This document shows, piece by piece, positions 8,457 through 16,825 of a stretch of 64,000 nt of DNA. The DNA comes from Nereida sp965655635 (lineage in GTDB: Bacteria > Pseudomonadota > Alphaproteobacteria > Rhodobacterales > Rhodobacteraceae). The notes beneath the pieces are model-generated. The model was given only the letters and a program-made list of their open reading frames with translations. It searched no databases and was not told the DNA's origin. The translations under genes and the position numbers were made by a program. The stretch's first letter is position 1. Each line of letters begins with the position of its first letter. The DNA lies in contig NZ_CBFHHE010000007.1 in assembly GCF_965655635.1 (NCBI RefSeq), positions 29,214 through 93,213 of the forward strand, read 5' to 3'.

Positions 8457-9272
8457 ATGACACAACAACCGCCCCTTACAGATACGCACACTCTGCACCT
8501 GCATCACAGAAACCGCCGGACGTCTGATGGGATGTTTTTGCAGCAAGAAGCATTCGATGAAATTGCAGAAAGACTGCTTGGGGTTAAGAAGTCGTTTACA
8601 AAAACAGCTGTGGTCACATCATGGCCAGACCTATGGGCGAATATTGTGGCAGGAGCGGACATCATCCACCCCGATGATACACTGCGATTTACGGACAACG
8701 GCTATGATCTGATCGTTCACGCAATGGATCTTCATTGGGCGAATGACCCTGTCGGGCAAATTGTGCAATGTCGAAATGCGCTCAAGCCTGATGGATTATT
8801 TTTAGCCGCTTGTTTTGGTGGCCAGACCCTAAACGAGTTGCGTAGCGCAATCGCCGAAGCTGAAAGCAGAGTGATGGGCGGGCTGTCACCACGCGTCGTG
8901 CCTATGGGTGAGGTGCGCGACTACGGCGCGCTACTTCAAAGAGCAGGCTTGGCGCTTCCGGTTGCGGACACTTTGACGCTGCCTGTGAGTTACACCGACA
9001 CGCCTGCCCTGATGAGCGATCTGCGAAAAATGGGGGAAAGCAACGCGCTTGCAGCACGAACTAAAAAGCCCACGCCAAAATCCGTTTTCGACGCGTTAGA
9101 GACTGTTTATCGACAGAATTTCTCTGATGGAGAAAGACTGATCGCAACATTCGAAATTATTTTCTTGGCCGGTTGGGTGCCCGATGCAAGCCAACAGCAA
9201 CCCCTCAAACCTGGCTCGGCAAAGATGAAATTAGCGGATGCTCTGCGTATTCCTGATGGCCCAAAAGATTGA
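8457..9272 (+). CDS. SAM-dependent methyltransferase, class I (BioC/NDUFAF5-like)
   Basis: Predicted soluble methyltransferase of 271 residues. The stretch DLIVHAMDLHWANDPVGQIVQCRNALKPDGLFLAACFGG is the motif II-IV region of BioC-like enzymes, and the late block RKMGESNALAAR is characteristic of the alphaproteobacterial relatives of NDUFAF5. The glycine-rich motif I is poorly conserved (TAVVTSWPDLWANIV), so SAM binding may be atypical. ATG 8457 (MTQQPPLTD) fits family starts; ATG 8448 (MSSMTQQ) is an equally close alternative. The substrate is unknown: a biotin-pathway role is possible but unsupported here, while a complex I assembly role, as for NDUFAF5, is known only in mitochondria. Confidence 0.75.
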   Translation: MTQQPPLTDTHTLHLHHRNRRTSDGMFLQQEAFDEIAERLLGVKKSFTKTAVVTSWPDLWANIVAGADIIHPDDTLRFTDNGYDLIVHAMDLHWANDPVGQIVQCRNALKPDGLFLAACFGGQTLNELRSAIAEAESRVMGGLSPRVVPMGEVRDYGALLQRAGLALPVADTLTLPVSYTDTPALMSDLRKMGESNALAARTKKPTPKSVFDALETVYRQNFSDGERLIATFEIIFLAGWVPDASQQQPLKPGSAKMKLADALRIPDGPKD

Positions 9273-9329
9273 CCTGAAGCGATTTCCAGTTATCTGGCAA
9301 CATAACGCACTTATACCCACGGACTTTAG

Positions 9330-10403
9330 ATGATGTTTGACGCGAAAACGAATACGAGCGACGAGGCTGTCTGCCCCGTTCACGCACCAAGCGATCACCC
9401 AAAGGTGAAGCCTGCTAAGATTGGGGTTTTGGTCGCCAATCTGGGCACACCAGACAATTACGACTACTGGTCGATGCGCCGGTATTTGAATGAATTTCTG
9501 TCTGATCGGCGCGTTATTGATTACAGCCCGTGGCTTTGGCAGCCGCTTTTGCAACTGATCATTTTAACAAAGCGTCCATTTTCTAGCGGCGAAGCGTATA
9601 AATCGATCTGGAACCATGACGAGGGTGAGAGCCCTTTAATGACGATCACCCAAAAACAAACCGCCAAGATAAAAAAGCAGATGCAAGAGACCTATGGCGA
9701 TGATGTCATTGTCGATTTTTGTATGCGCTACGGAAATCCGTCTACGAAATCCAAGGTCCGCGCAATGATCGAAGCCGGATGTCAGAAAATTTTGTTTTTC
9801 CCGCTGTATCCACACTACGCCGGGGCGACGTCAGCAACCGCAAATGACGAATTTTTCCGCGTTTTGATGAAAGAAAAATGGCAGCCAACCGTGCGCACAG
9901 TGCCTGCATATTATGAGCGTCCAGATTATATTGAAGCGCTAGCCCAATCGATTGAGACTGCCTACGCCCAGGCCGAAAAGCGCCCCGAAATATTGGTGTG
10001 TAGCTATCATGGTGTGCCACAGCGTTACCTGATGGAGGGCGATCCGTATCACTGCCAATGTCAGAAAACGACGCGCCTTTTGAAAGAGCGTTTGGGCTGG
10101 GATGACACGCAGATCATCACAACGTTCCAATCTAAATTCGGTCCCGAAGAGTGGCTGCAGCCTTACACAGTCGAAGAAGTCGCGCGGCTTGCGGAAAAGG
10201 GCAAAACAAATATTGCTGTTTGCGCGCCTGCATTCTCAGCTGATTGCATTGAAACGCTTGAAGAGATCAACGAGGAAATTTTTGAGAGTTTTGAAGAGGC
10301 TGGCGGTCACGACTTCCTCTATATTCCGTGCCTTAACGATGATGATGCTCACATTACCGCACTCTGCAACACAATCGACGACAACCTGAAAGGTTGGGTA
10401 TAA
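9330..10403 (+). CDS. hemH: Ferrochelatase
   Basis: Final enzyme of haem synthesis; inserts Fe2+ into protoporphyrin IX. At 357 residues it matches alphaproteobacterial HemH. Family blocks are evident: VANLGTPD near 35-42, RRYLNEFLSDRRVI near 50-63, FFPLYPHYAGATSA, the catalytic-site histidine in CSYHGVP (His227), and AFSADCIETLEEI with its conserved glutamate (about 308). Cysteines in HCQCQ (242-244) lie after the substrate loop. Tandem ATG codons at 9330 and 9333 make the exact start ambiguous by one residue. The next gene is convergent, about 20 bp away. Confidence 0.95.
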   Translation: MMFDAKTNTSDEAVCPVHAPSDHPKVKPAKIGVLVANLGTPDNYDYWSMRRYLNEFLSDRRVIDYSPWLWQPLLQLIILTKRPFSSGEAYKSIWNHDEGESPLMTITQKQTAKIKKQMQETYGDDVIVDFCMRYGNPSTKSKVRAMIEAGCQKILFFPLYPHYAGATSATANDEFFRVLMKEKWQPTVRTVPAYYERPDYIEALAQSIETAYAQAEKRPEILVCSYHGVPQRYLMEGDPYHCQCQKTTRLLKERLGWDDTQIITTFQSKFGPEEWLQPYTVEEVARLAEKGKTNIAVCAPAFSADCIETLEEINEEIFESFEEAGGHDFLYIPCLNDDDAHITALCNTIDDNLKGWV

Positions 10404-10422
10404 ACGCCCTTCGTACCAGCGA

Positions 10423-11262
10423 TTAGTTTGACTGCGCACCTGACCAAGTTATCAGGACCTCTCCGAGAGGGCCTGATGCGCCACCGACCCCTGCGATTTC
10501 TTCAGATGAAGGCCCCGCTAGAACGGCGGTAACCGAAATTTGAGTGCTGCCTTCAAGAATGTTGCCGGCTCCCAACGTGCCAAATCCAATTGCCGAAGCA
10601 TCTGTTTGCGTGCCGTTCAGTAAGGTCGGGCCGCTGAATTCAATGTCTGTGATTTCGATCATCTCTGCACCCATAGGATTATAATTCGCCGCCCCCGATT
10701 GGCCGATTGTAGTGCCACCGCTACGGACATTATCGGCAAGGACATCAGCGCGACCAGCGTCACCAATAAAACGTAAGGTCGTACGTGCGTCCATTGTTAC
10801 GGCGTAAGTTGCGGTACCGTCCGTGACCTGAGCAATCGCAGTACCCTGATAAACAGTCGGAACTATTGGAACCGCAGAATTGGCAGAGGCCCGCACAGCG
10901 AGCTTTATATCCCCTCCAACCGGCGAAATGGGAAAAACGTGCTGCCGGCCCAAACCCAAAGCATTTTCAATCAACCCAACGCTGATCTGATCAATGATCA
11001 AATTTCTGTTAGTCAAGTTCGCTTCCGTTTGACCAAGAGCAGTTTCAAGAGACAGGCTATCAATACCCAAGGTTGCGACAGAAACAATAACATCTGGGTC
11101 AGGTGTAGGGTCAGAGGGGTCAGGTGGATCAACAGGAGGATTGACCACAACCGGTCCACCGCCAGTTGTTGCGCCGCCACCACCGCCACTTGCGATTAAT
11201 GTCACAATAAATAATGCGGCAACTACCGCCCTACACACAAACTTAAAAAACATAGATGACAT
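10423..11262 (-). CDS. Hypothetical exported protein, lipoprotein-like but without lipobox Cys
   Basis: I do not recognise a named family for this 279-residue protein. Residues 1-26 form a signal peptide (charged start, then VVAALFIVTLIA), followed by a poly-Gly run and a Pro/Asp-rich linker (VNPPVDPPDPSDPTPDPD), an arrangement typical of Rhodobacterales outer-membrane lipoproteins. Those usually read LAAC before the glycines; here the residue is Ser (AGT, one base from TGT Cys), so lipid attachment should fail. The body is rich in Gly, Thr, Ala and Val, with beta-strand-like alternation, and ends in an aromatic-containing segment (LITWSGAQSN). It is convergent with hemH and downstream of the RTX pseudogene on the same strand. 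Confidence 0.6.
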   Translation of the reverse strand: MSSMFFKFVCRAVVAALFIVTLIASGGGGGATTGGGPVVVNPPVDPPDPSDPTPDPDVIVSVATLGIDSLSLETALGQTEANLTNRNLIIDQISVGLIENALGLGRQHVFPISPVGGDIKLAVRASANSAVPIVPTVYQGTAIAQVTDGTATYAVTMDARTTLRFIGDAGRADVLADNVRSGGTTIGQSGAANYNPMGAEMIEITDIEFSGPTLLNGTQTDASAIGFGTLGAGNILEGSTQISVTAVLAGPSSEEIAGVGGASGPLGEVLITWSGAQSN

Positions 11263-11291
11263 AGATCACAGCAGGTTTAATAAACGGCTAA

Positions 11292-11807
11292 TCACACCCA
11301 AAAGTCACCAACAGATAAAGTATCAAGACCAACCCCCCACAACTCAATCATAGTGCCCTCAAGCGACAATTCTGCGTGACCATTCGAGTTGGCGTAGAAA
11401 TGATTAAGCGCTGACTGACGGGACGAAATGCCGTCAAAGCCACTCAATTCCAAACGATCGATTCCCACATCAAAATCTGCGCCAGTCACCACGGCCTGAT
11501 CCGTGAGAGAAGTACGCCCAATCACATCATTGCCATGCAGTGGGCGGAACACAAATACGTCAGCACCGTAGCCGCCATTCAGAATATCGTCGCCACGGCC
11601 ACCTTCCAATGTGTCGTTACCCCAGTACAAAAACGCACCGAAGTCACCCACCAGAATGTCGTCACCTGCACCGCCTTCAAGGGTGTCATTGCCATAACCA
11701 CCAAGCAGCGTATCCGCGTTTTCAGAAAAACTCGCCAAATCACCATCAATCAACTGATTGGCGCCACTCAAAGCCAGCAGAAAATCATTCCCGATACCGC
11801 CCTGCAT
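11292..11807 (-). pseudogene. RTX calcium-binding repeat protein, C-terminal part (after frameshift)
   Basis: C-terminal half of a haemolysin-type (RTX) calcium-binding protein. It carries nonapeptide repeats of the GGxGxDxLx type (GGYGNDTLEGGAGDDILVG, then GGRGDDILNGGYGADVFVF) and ends in the hydrophobic/aromatic tail with DFDVGIDRLELSGF that normally serves as the type I secretion signal. The frame opens at an internal ATG (11807) only because the gene is one base short at this point; the preceding codons belong to the N-terminal part in another frame. Reading GCGAAATG with one more base would join the halves into ...TNGGA-x-MQGGIGND. The product alone lacks its N-terminus but retains a plausible secretion signal. 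Confidence 0.7.
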
Positions 11808-12265
11808 TTCGCACCACCGTTTGTATCAAAAATGCTATCATTTCCCGGATTTCCCTCGAGAATGTCGCGACCCCCACCGCCCAAAAGTATGTCATGACCA
11901 TCACCACCCGACAGGCTGTCTCCGCTTTGGCTGACAATATAATTGGCCGCGTAATTTGCGTGAGACAGGTCGGTACTGTTCAGACCGTCAGAAGCCCAAC
12001 TGATTGGCGCACCGCTTGCGGTTACTGATTGTGTACCAAAATTCAACGTGATGTCCGGCGCATTGGCTACAATCGCTTCCGCATCAATGTCAAAGCCACC
12101 GGCATCAAGCGAGACCGTCTCGAACCAATCATTTTGAAAGCCAAAAACGCCCAGATATGTACCTGGCTGATTAGCAAAGACTGCCAAATCACGCGGCCGC
12201 ATATCTTCATTTGGCTCGCCCCAAACGTGGCGAACCTGAAAACTCAAGCTCAACATAAAACTCAC
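11768..12265 (-). pseudogene. RTX calcium-binding repeat protein, N-terminal part (frameshifted)
   Basis: N-terminal half of the same RTX-family protein. About 120 residues of non-repeat sequence (...NQPGTYLGVFGFQNDWFE...) are followed by the first calcium-binding repeats (GGDGHDILLGGGGRDILEG, NPGNDSIF). After NGGAK the frame runs into unrelated residues (CRAVSGMIFCWL) and stops, while the repeat pattern continues one frame over from 11807. The lesion is a net loss of one base at an A-run, or a sequencing error there. No signal peptide is seen, as expected for a type I secretion substrate. The remnant of a type I adaptor gene at 14.3 kb suggests the secretion route has also been lost locally. 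Confidence 0.7.
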
Positions 12266-12363
12266 CCACCTATTACCCTAGCGGGAAGCTAACCGCGCGG
12301 GGTTAACGCAGCTTCAGCGCAACTAGGCAATTGAATGGTCAGTTTGTGGCGGAAATTGGACAA

Positions 12364-12392
12364 TAAAAAACGGCGGCCTGCAGACCGCCGTT
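12364..12392 (-). terminator. Rho-independent terminator of the L,D-transpeptidase gene
   Basis: On the minus strand an inverted repeat with 8-bp outer arms AACGGCGG and CCGCCGTT is followed by TTTTTATTG. It lies 27 bp after the stop of the L,D-transpeptidase gene. Confidence 0.85.
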
Positions 12393-12418
12393 ATCTAAAA
12401 CTTAATGAAAACTTATCC

Positions 12419-13003
12419 TTAAATGAGCAAAACCTGAGTGCCCACTTTGGTCAAATCAAACAGCTCTTGGACATGTTCATTATAAAGACCAATGCAGCCG
12501 TTTGAGGAACGCCGTCCAATCTTGCGCGTGTCATGGGTGCCGTGGATACGGTAATACGTCCAACTCAGGTACAGCGCATGGGTCCCAAGCGGATTGTCCG
12601 GACCAGGGCCAATGAAGTCGGGCCATTCGGGGTTACGTTCTTTCATCGAAGGCGTTGGACGCCAACTTGGGCCATCTACTTTTTGCGTGACCCGTGTGCG
12701 CCCTAAACGAGTCAAGTCATCTGAAAGCGGCACACTGGTGGGGTAGAGTTTATAAACGCTCTCGTCCTCGGACCAATAATGCAGCGCGCGAGACGTCACA
12801 TCTACAAGCACGGCACCATTCTTGAGATTGCTAAAGTAAGGCTGCCACTCAAGCGCGCGAAAGCTTGAGATATTGCGACGAACAACTTCTGAGATGTCGC
12901 GCTCAACCTCAATTTCCTCATCCAAGGCCAATGCTGGGCTGGCCAATGACGTCGCGGCAGCGCCGACAAACGCGCGGCGGCTCAAGTTAAAAGTGTCGCT
13001 CAT
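12419..13003 (-). CDS. L,D-transpeptidase (YkuD domain), Tat-exported
   Basis: Periplasmic peptidoglycan cross-linking enzyme or anchor of 194 residues. It begins with a twin-arginine signal (LSRRAFVGAAATSLASPALA). The YkuD active site is complete: the HGTHD histidine (His154) and the SNGCIGL block with catalytic Cys170. The central GTHALYLSWTYYRIHGT segment is typical of the family. Start ATG 13003 has AGGAGCG seven bases upstream; the longer frame from 13027 has no such support. It is monocistronic with its own terminator and divergent from the CAP lipoprotein. A second transpeptidase is encoded 0.7 kb away. Confidence 0.9.
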   Translation of the reverse strand: MSDTFNLSRRAFVGAAATSLASPALALDEEIEVERDISEVVRRNISSFRALEWQPYFSNLKNGAVLVDVTSRALHYWSEDESVYKLYPTSVPLSDDLTRLGRTRVTQKVDGPSWRPTPSMKERNPEWPDFIGPGPDNPLGTHALYLSWTYYRIHGTHDTRKIGRRSSNGCIGLYNEHVQELFDLTKVGTQVLLI

Positions 13004-13161
13004 CAATATCGCTCCTGGTAAAACCATTTAAGATGTAATTATTGCCTGAAAGCAGCACTAGCAAATCAAACAAGCGTTAGATCGCCACGATTTTTCTAAT
13101 CTGGGTTTGATCTACAACGGTGTTGGTTTACACGTTGAGAAAGTTTTGAGGTTTAATTGAT

Positions 13162-13710
13162 ATGATCCGTCCCATTCTTCTTTCGCTGGCAGTTGCGCTT
13201 TCATTGGCGGCTTGTACCCCGATTACGTCAGGACAGCTGGCAATCGACGGAAAGCCTCGGCCAAAGCTCTATCAAATCCGCGAACGTGATACCGCCAAAA
13301 TCCAGTTCCGCACGCTGGATTCAGTAAATGCGCTGCGCCAAGCGTCCGGAGCAGGACCAATCGAACTGAGTGCTGAGTTAACGGCGGCAGCAGCCACACA
13401 CGCGCGCGATATGTCGGTGCAAAATCGACCATGGCACTTTGGCTCTGACGGGTCATCCCCATTAGACCGTGTTGCACGCGCTGGATACTCAGGTGCATTC
13501 ATCGGTGAGGCAATCTCGGAAACTTATGAAACCGAGCTAGAGACGTTGGCCGCATGGATGGAAGAAGAAGGCACACGCCGTGTTATTCTAAACACCGATG
13601 CAACTGAAATGGGTTTTGCATGGTTTCAGGAAACAAACGGCAAAATCTGGTGGACATTGGTTTTAGGTGAGGCTGCCGCAACACCCCAAAAGCCGATACC
13701 CTTAGGGTAA
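13162..13710 (+). CDS. CAP-domain (SCP/PR-1-like) lipoprotein
   Basis: Exported lipoprotein of 182 residues with a clear lipobox LAAC (Cys18). The mature part has the CAP superfamily fold markers: helix LRQASGAGPIELSAELTAAAATHARDM, the HF residues in RPWHFGSDGSS, and the GEAISE segment. Bacterial CAP proteins are thought to act on or at the cell wall, but the activity is mostly unknown; the CAP tetrad looks only partly conserved. Its 3' end overlaps the convergent L,D-transpeptidase gene by 9 bp. Its position between two L,D-transpeptidases suggests an envelope role. Confidence 0.85.
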   Translation: MIRPILLSLAVALSLAACTPITSGQLAIDGKPRPKLYQIRERDTAKIQFRTLDSVNALRQASGAGPIELSAELTAAAATHARDMSVQNRPWHFGSDGSSPLDRVARAGYSGAFIGEAISETYETELETLAAWMEEEGTRRVILNTDATEMGFAWFQETNGKIWWTLVLGEAAATPQKPIPLG

Positions 13711-14202
13711 AATCACAATTGGCGTTCCTGTTTGGACCATTGAGTAGATTTCCGTCATCTCACGATCTGTCACGGCTATGCATCCCCACGTCCAATCCCC
13801 TCGCGCCAGCTGAAAGCGCGGGCCGCGACCATGGATGAAAATGTCGCCACCCGGTTCAACGCCTGCAGCCTTGGCGACAGCCACATCGTTTGCATTTGGA
13901 TATGAAATGCCCAGAGACAGATGATACGCACTATTAGGATTGCGCCGGTCGATGAAGTACGTGCCCTCAGGTGTCCGGCCATCGCCTTCGGCCTTTTTAT
14001 GGCCTTCTGGCGCGAACCCCAGACCAATGTTATAGCGACGCAGAACGCGCTTATTATGCATCAGCCACATTTTGCGGCGTGATTTTGAAACCGTAATCTG
14101 CGTAACCTTAGGACCACGGTAAGCTTTAGGCACTCCCATAAGGCCGCATCCCGCAAGCCCAAGGCCCATAAGCCCAAGAAGAAACGTTCGCCGTTGCATC
14201 AA
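13702..14202 (-). CDS. L,D-transpeptidase (YkuD domain) lipoprotein
   Basis: Second YkuD-family enzyme, 166 residues and different from its neighbour. The N-terminus has twin arginines (QRRTFLLG) followed by a lipobox LAGC (Cys19), so it is probably a Tat-dependent lipoprotein. The catalytic residues are His124 (FIHGRGPRF) and Cys141 (WGCIAV); the DGRTPEGTYFIDRRNPNS segment is standard for the family. The usual Ser of the SxGC motif is replaced by Trp-Thr-Trp-Gly, a variant seen in some small YkuD proteins. It would cross-link peptidoglycan stems or anchor a protein at the periplasm. Confidence 0.88.
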   Translation of the reverse strand: MMQRRTFLLGLMGLGLAGCGLMGVPKAYRGPKVTQITVSKSRRKMWLMHNKRVLRRYNIGLGFAPEGHKKAEGDGRTPEGTYFIDRRNPNSAYHLSLGISYPNANDVAVAKAAGVEPGGDIFIHGRGPRFQLARGDWTWGCIAVTDREMTEIYSMVQTGTPIVILP

Positions 14203-14282
14203 TACCTGCCCTCAGTTTTTCACTGTCTTTCGGCACATTTACTGCAAAACGCTACTATCACAAAGACATTACTGAATACGGC

Positions 14283-14459
14283 CTAAGGCTCGCGAAACGC
14301 CTCACGCGATTTATACAAAGGCTTCAAGAGATACTGCAGCACAGTCTTTTCGCCCGTATGAAGCTCTACTTGCGCCTGCATCCCGGGCCGAATCTCAATG
14401 TATGCTTGCCGTTCGTTCAGATTTGCCAAATCAACCTGAAGTGTCACTTTGTAATGTGG
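14283..14459 (-). pseudogene. C-terminal remnant of HlyD-family type I secretion adaptor
   Basis: A 58-codon open stretch with no start codon, ending at TAG 14283, translates to the C-terminus of a HlyD/PrtE membrane fusion protein. Recognisable pieces are HYKVTLQVDL, RPGMQAQVEL and TGEKTVLQYLLKPLYK, the nearly invariant tail of type I secretion adaptors. An in-frame TGA precedes it, and the homology stops abruptly about 17 bp before the end of the RNA methyltransferase gene. The rest of the adaptor and the expected ABC exporter are absent here, so this is the scar of a deletion or rearrangement. The broken RTX gene 2 kb away may have been its cargo. Confidence 0.8.
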
Positions 14460-14475
14460 TCAGAGTGATGCAAAT

Positions 14476-15690
14476 TTACCGCGCAAGGACGCTTGCGACT
14501 TCGACATGATGGGACCACCTGAATTGATCCAAAACCTCCAGTTTTTCCAAGGAAAATCCAGCTTTCGTCAATGCCTCTACATCACGCGCGAAGGTCACGG
14601 GGCTGCATGAAATCATCACAACCTTACGCACCTCACTTTCGATAATCTCTTGAACCTGCGCCTCAGCACCGGCGCGCGGTGGATCAAGCACAACAACATC
14701 AAATTTACACAACTCATCGGGCATCAGTGGCCGTCTAAACAAATCACGCGCCTCGGTGGTGACCGAATGAAGGCCGCTGGCCATGCGCCAACCTTTGGCC
14801 AACGCATCAATCATCTCGGCTTCACCTTCAACCGCGTGAACAGCCGCATGAGCCGCCATTGGCAGGCTGAATGTGCCACAACCTGCAAACAAATCTGCAA
14901 CTTTCGCGGCACCTGCGATGTTGTTGATGATGAACGCTTCAAGCGCCAACTGACCGTGTTCCGTGGCTTGCAAAAACGCGCCGGACGGTGGCGAAACCGC
15001 CGCTTTTCCCATCGTCAATTGCGGCGGTGTTTCCATGGCCAACAACTCACCATTCCAAGTCAGGCGTACAACCCCGTGGCGAACAGTCAATTGTGCCAAA
15101 GCCGCCTGCTCTTGCGGGCCAGCAGGCTTTGCACCAGCAACATCCAAATCAATGCCCGTATTGGTAACGGTGGCGGTAAACTCAACCTCTCCCTTGCGTG
15201 AGCCATACTCAACTGTCAGCTGCTCCAACACTGGAATGAGGCTTAGCAGATCGGGATGAAGGATCTCACAGTTGGGCACCGCCAAAACAGTGTGAGACGC
15301 GCGGCCATGAAAACCCACAAGCGCCCCTGACTTCGTCCGCTTACCTGTCAGTTTAGCGCGCCGACGGCTTTGTGCTGGACTGGTATGAATGGCATCCACC
15401 GCACGCTCAATCCCGCGTGAGGCAAGCGCCGATTGAACAACCTCTTTCTTCCAGTTGGACGCAAAATCATCATGTGCATGCTGTAAGCTGCAACCACCAC
15501 AGCTGTTGTAATGTGAACAAGGTGCTTTGATGCGGTGGTCAGAGGGCGTCTGAATTACCGGCTTTGGCATGATCTGACCATCGATCTCGCCCTTCACCAC
15601 CTCCCCTGGCAACGTGCGCGGTACGAATATCGGTCCTGCTGCAATCCCGTCACCTTTATAGCCAAGCCGTTCAATCGTCACTTCAGCCAT
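14476..15690 (-). CDS. Class I SAM-dependent RNA uridine-C5 methyltransferase (TrmA/RlmD family)
   Basis: Methylates C5 of a specific uridine in rRNA or tRNA. At 404 residues it has an N-terminal TRAM-like domain (VTIERLGYKGDGIA), the Fe-S cysteine cluster C58-x5-CGGC (CSHYNSCGGCSLQH), a SAM-binding core with DLFAGCGTFSLP and DPPRAG, and the catalytic nucleophile Cys362 in MISCSP. The Fe-S cysteines fit the RlmD/RumA side of the family more than TrmA. ATG 15690 (MAEVTIERLG) is chosen over an in-frame TTG at 15705. It overlaps the CCA-enzyme gene by 8 bp. The exact target base cannot be assigned. Confidence 0.9.
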   Translation of the reverse strand: MAEVTIERLGYKGDGIAAGPIFVPRTLPGEVVKGEIDGQIMPKPVIQTPSDHRIKAPCSHYNSCGGCSLQHAHDDFASNWKKEVVQSALASRGIERAVDAIHTSPAQSRRRAKLTGKRTKSGALVGFHGRASHTVLAVPNCEILHPDLLSLIPVLEQLTVEYGSRKGEVEFTATVTNTGIDLDVAGAKPAGPQEQAALAQLTVRHGVVRLTWNGELLAMETPPQLTMGKAAVSPPSGAFLQATEHGQLALEAFIINNIAGAAKVADLFAGCGTFSLPMAAHAAVHAVEGEAEMIDALAKGWRMASGLHSVTTEARDLFRRPLMPDELCKFDVVVLDPPRAGAEAQVQEIIESEVRKVVMISCSPVTFARDVEALTKAGFSLEKLEVLDQFRWSHHVEVASVLAR

Positions 15691-16825
15691 TTTCCAGCCC
15701 TTCAATTAAGTCATCTTTTGTCAGTGCAAAATCAGATGCAATCCAGCGGTCTTTTGCATCCCGAAGGGCCGCGCCCAACTTAGCGCCCGAATACGCCGGC
15801 ATAAGGTCGGCAGCAACCAAAGGGAAAACTGCCTCTGCTCCACGGCGAACGTCATTTACCCCATTCAATGGTTGCTCAAACATCGCGGCGCACAGGGCAA
15901 GGCACAACGCACCAACCTCAAATCCATGTTCATGACCCAATGCGCCAGCCGCGGTCATTGATCCCATCTCCGCACGGTAGATCGCAAACCGTTTCTGCTG
16001 TGCGTTGCTTAACCGCAACGTCGAAACATCACCCGTGACAGCTGCAAGCCGCGCCATTGGATCGACAGCTAACTGCGCGCTTAAATGCACAAAAACCGGC
16101 AGTACGTTCGTGACCCCGCCTTCAACAACGGCATTCAGAACCCCAGTTTGCGCCATTGCAGATACCGCAAGGCTTGGGTCAGGCGCAGTCATGAGCTTGA
16201 CCATTTCGGCGCCGATACGCTCACGGGCGATTTGCCCTAACCCTTCGATACCACCAGCGCAGGCTGCCAGAGCATCCGCATCTAGCCCCAGATCAGAATT
16301 CCCGTACCAAGCCTGAAATCTGAAAAACCGCAGAATGCGCAAGTAGTCCTCGGCAACGCGATCATCCGCATCACCAATAAACCTGACATGGCCCACATGA
16401 AGGTCAGCCAGACCGTTCAACGGATCGATCACCTCACCACTTTGGTTGGCGTACAATGCGTTCATTGTAAAATCGCGCCGCTTAGCGTCTTCAAGGATTG
16501 ATGTAGAAAAAGCCACTATTGCGTGCCGTCCGTCCGTCTCAACATCACTTCTGAATGTAGTCACTTCAAACGGGGAGCCATGTGCCACAACAGTGACTGT
16601 GCCATGCTCGATACCTGTGGGAATAACGCGAAGGCCTGCTGCTTCTGCACGCGCAATTACGTCGGTTGGAACAAGGGACGTAGCCATATCCAAGTCAGTT
16701 ATATCACGCCCCATCAACGCGTTTCGCACACATCCGCCCACGACATACCCCTCGCCGCCGTCGGCGTTGAGTAAGGCCAAAACAGTCTGCGGTGCTTTTG
16801 CTTGCAGCCAGTCAAATTGTGTCAT
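15683..16825 (-). CDS. cca: CCA tRNA nucleotidyltransferase
   Basis: Adds or repairs the 3'-CCA end of tRNA; class II nucleotidyltransferase of 380 residues. The catalytic head has VVGGCVRNALMG (28-39) and the metal-binding DLD (44-46), followed by the RRDFTMNALY block and the RRFRFQAWYG neck region (FFRFQ). In-frame ATG codons upstream (to 16915) would run through the Nudix gene; ATG 16825 overlaps its stop as ATGA and gives the family's usual N-terminus. It could instead be a poly(A) polymerase of the same fold, but the alphaproteobacterial context favours CCA addition. Confidence 0.9.
   Translation of the reverse strand: MTQFDWLQAKAPQTVLALLNADGGEGYVVGGCVRNALMGRDITDLDMATSLVPTDVIARAEAAGLRVIPTGIEHGTVTVVAHGSPFEVTTFRSDVETDGRHAIVAFSTSILEDAKRRDFTMNALYANQSGEVIDPLNGLADLHVGHVRFIGDADDRVAEDYLRILRFFRFQAWYGNSDLGLDADALAACAGGIEGLGQIARERIGAEMVKLMTAPDPSLAVSAMAQTGVLNAVVEGGVTNVLPVFVHLSAQLAVDPMARLAAVTGDVSTLRLSNAQQKRFAIYRAEMGSMTAAGALGHEHGFEVGALCLALCAAMFEQPLNGVNDVRRGAEAVFPLVAADLMPAYSGAKLGAALRDAKDRWIASDFALTKDDLIEGLENG

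Noticed and set aside
14650..15201. 183-codon plus-strand frame
   Set aside because: Antisense to the intact RNA methyltransferase gene.
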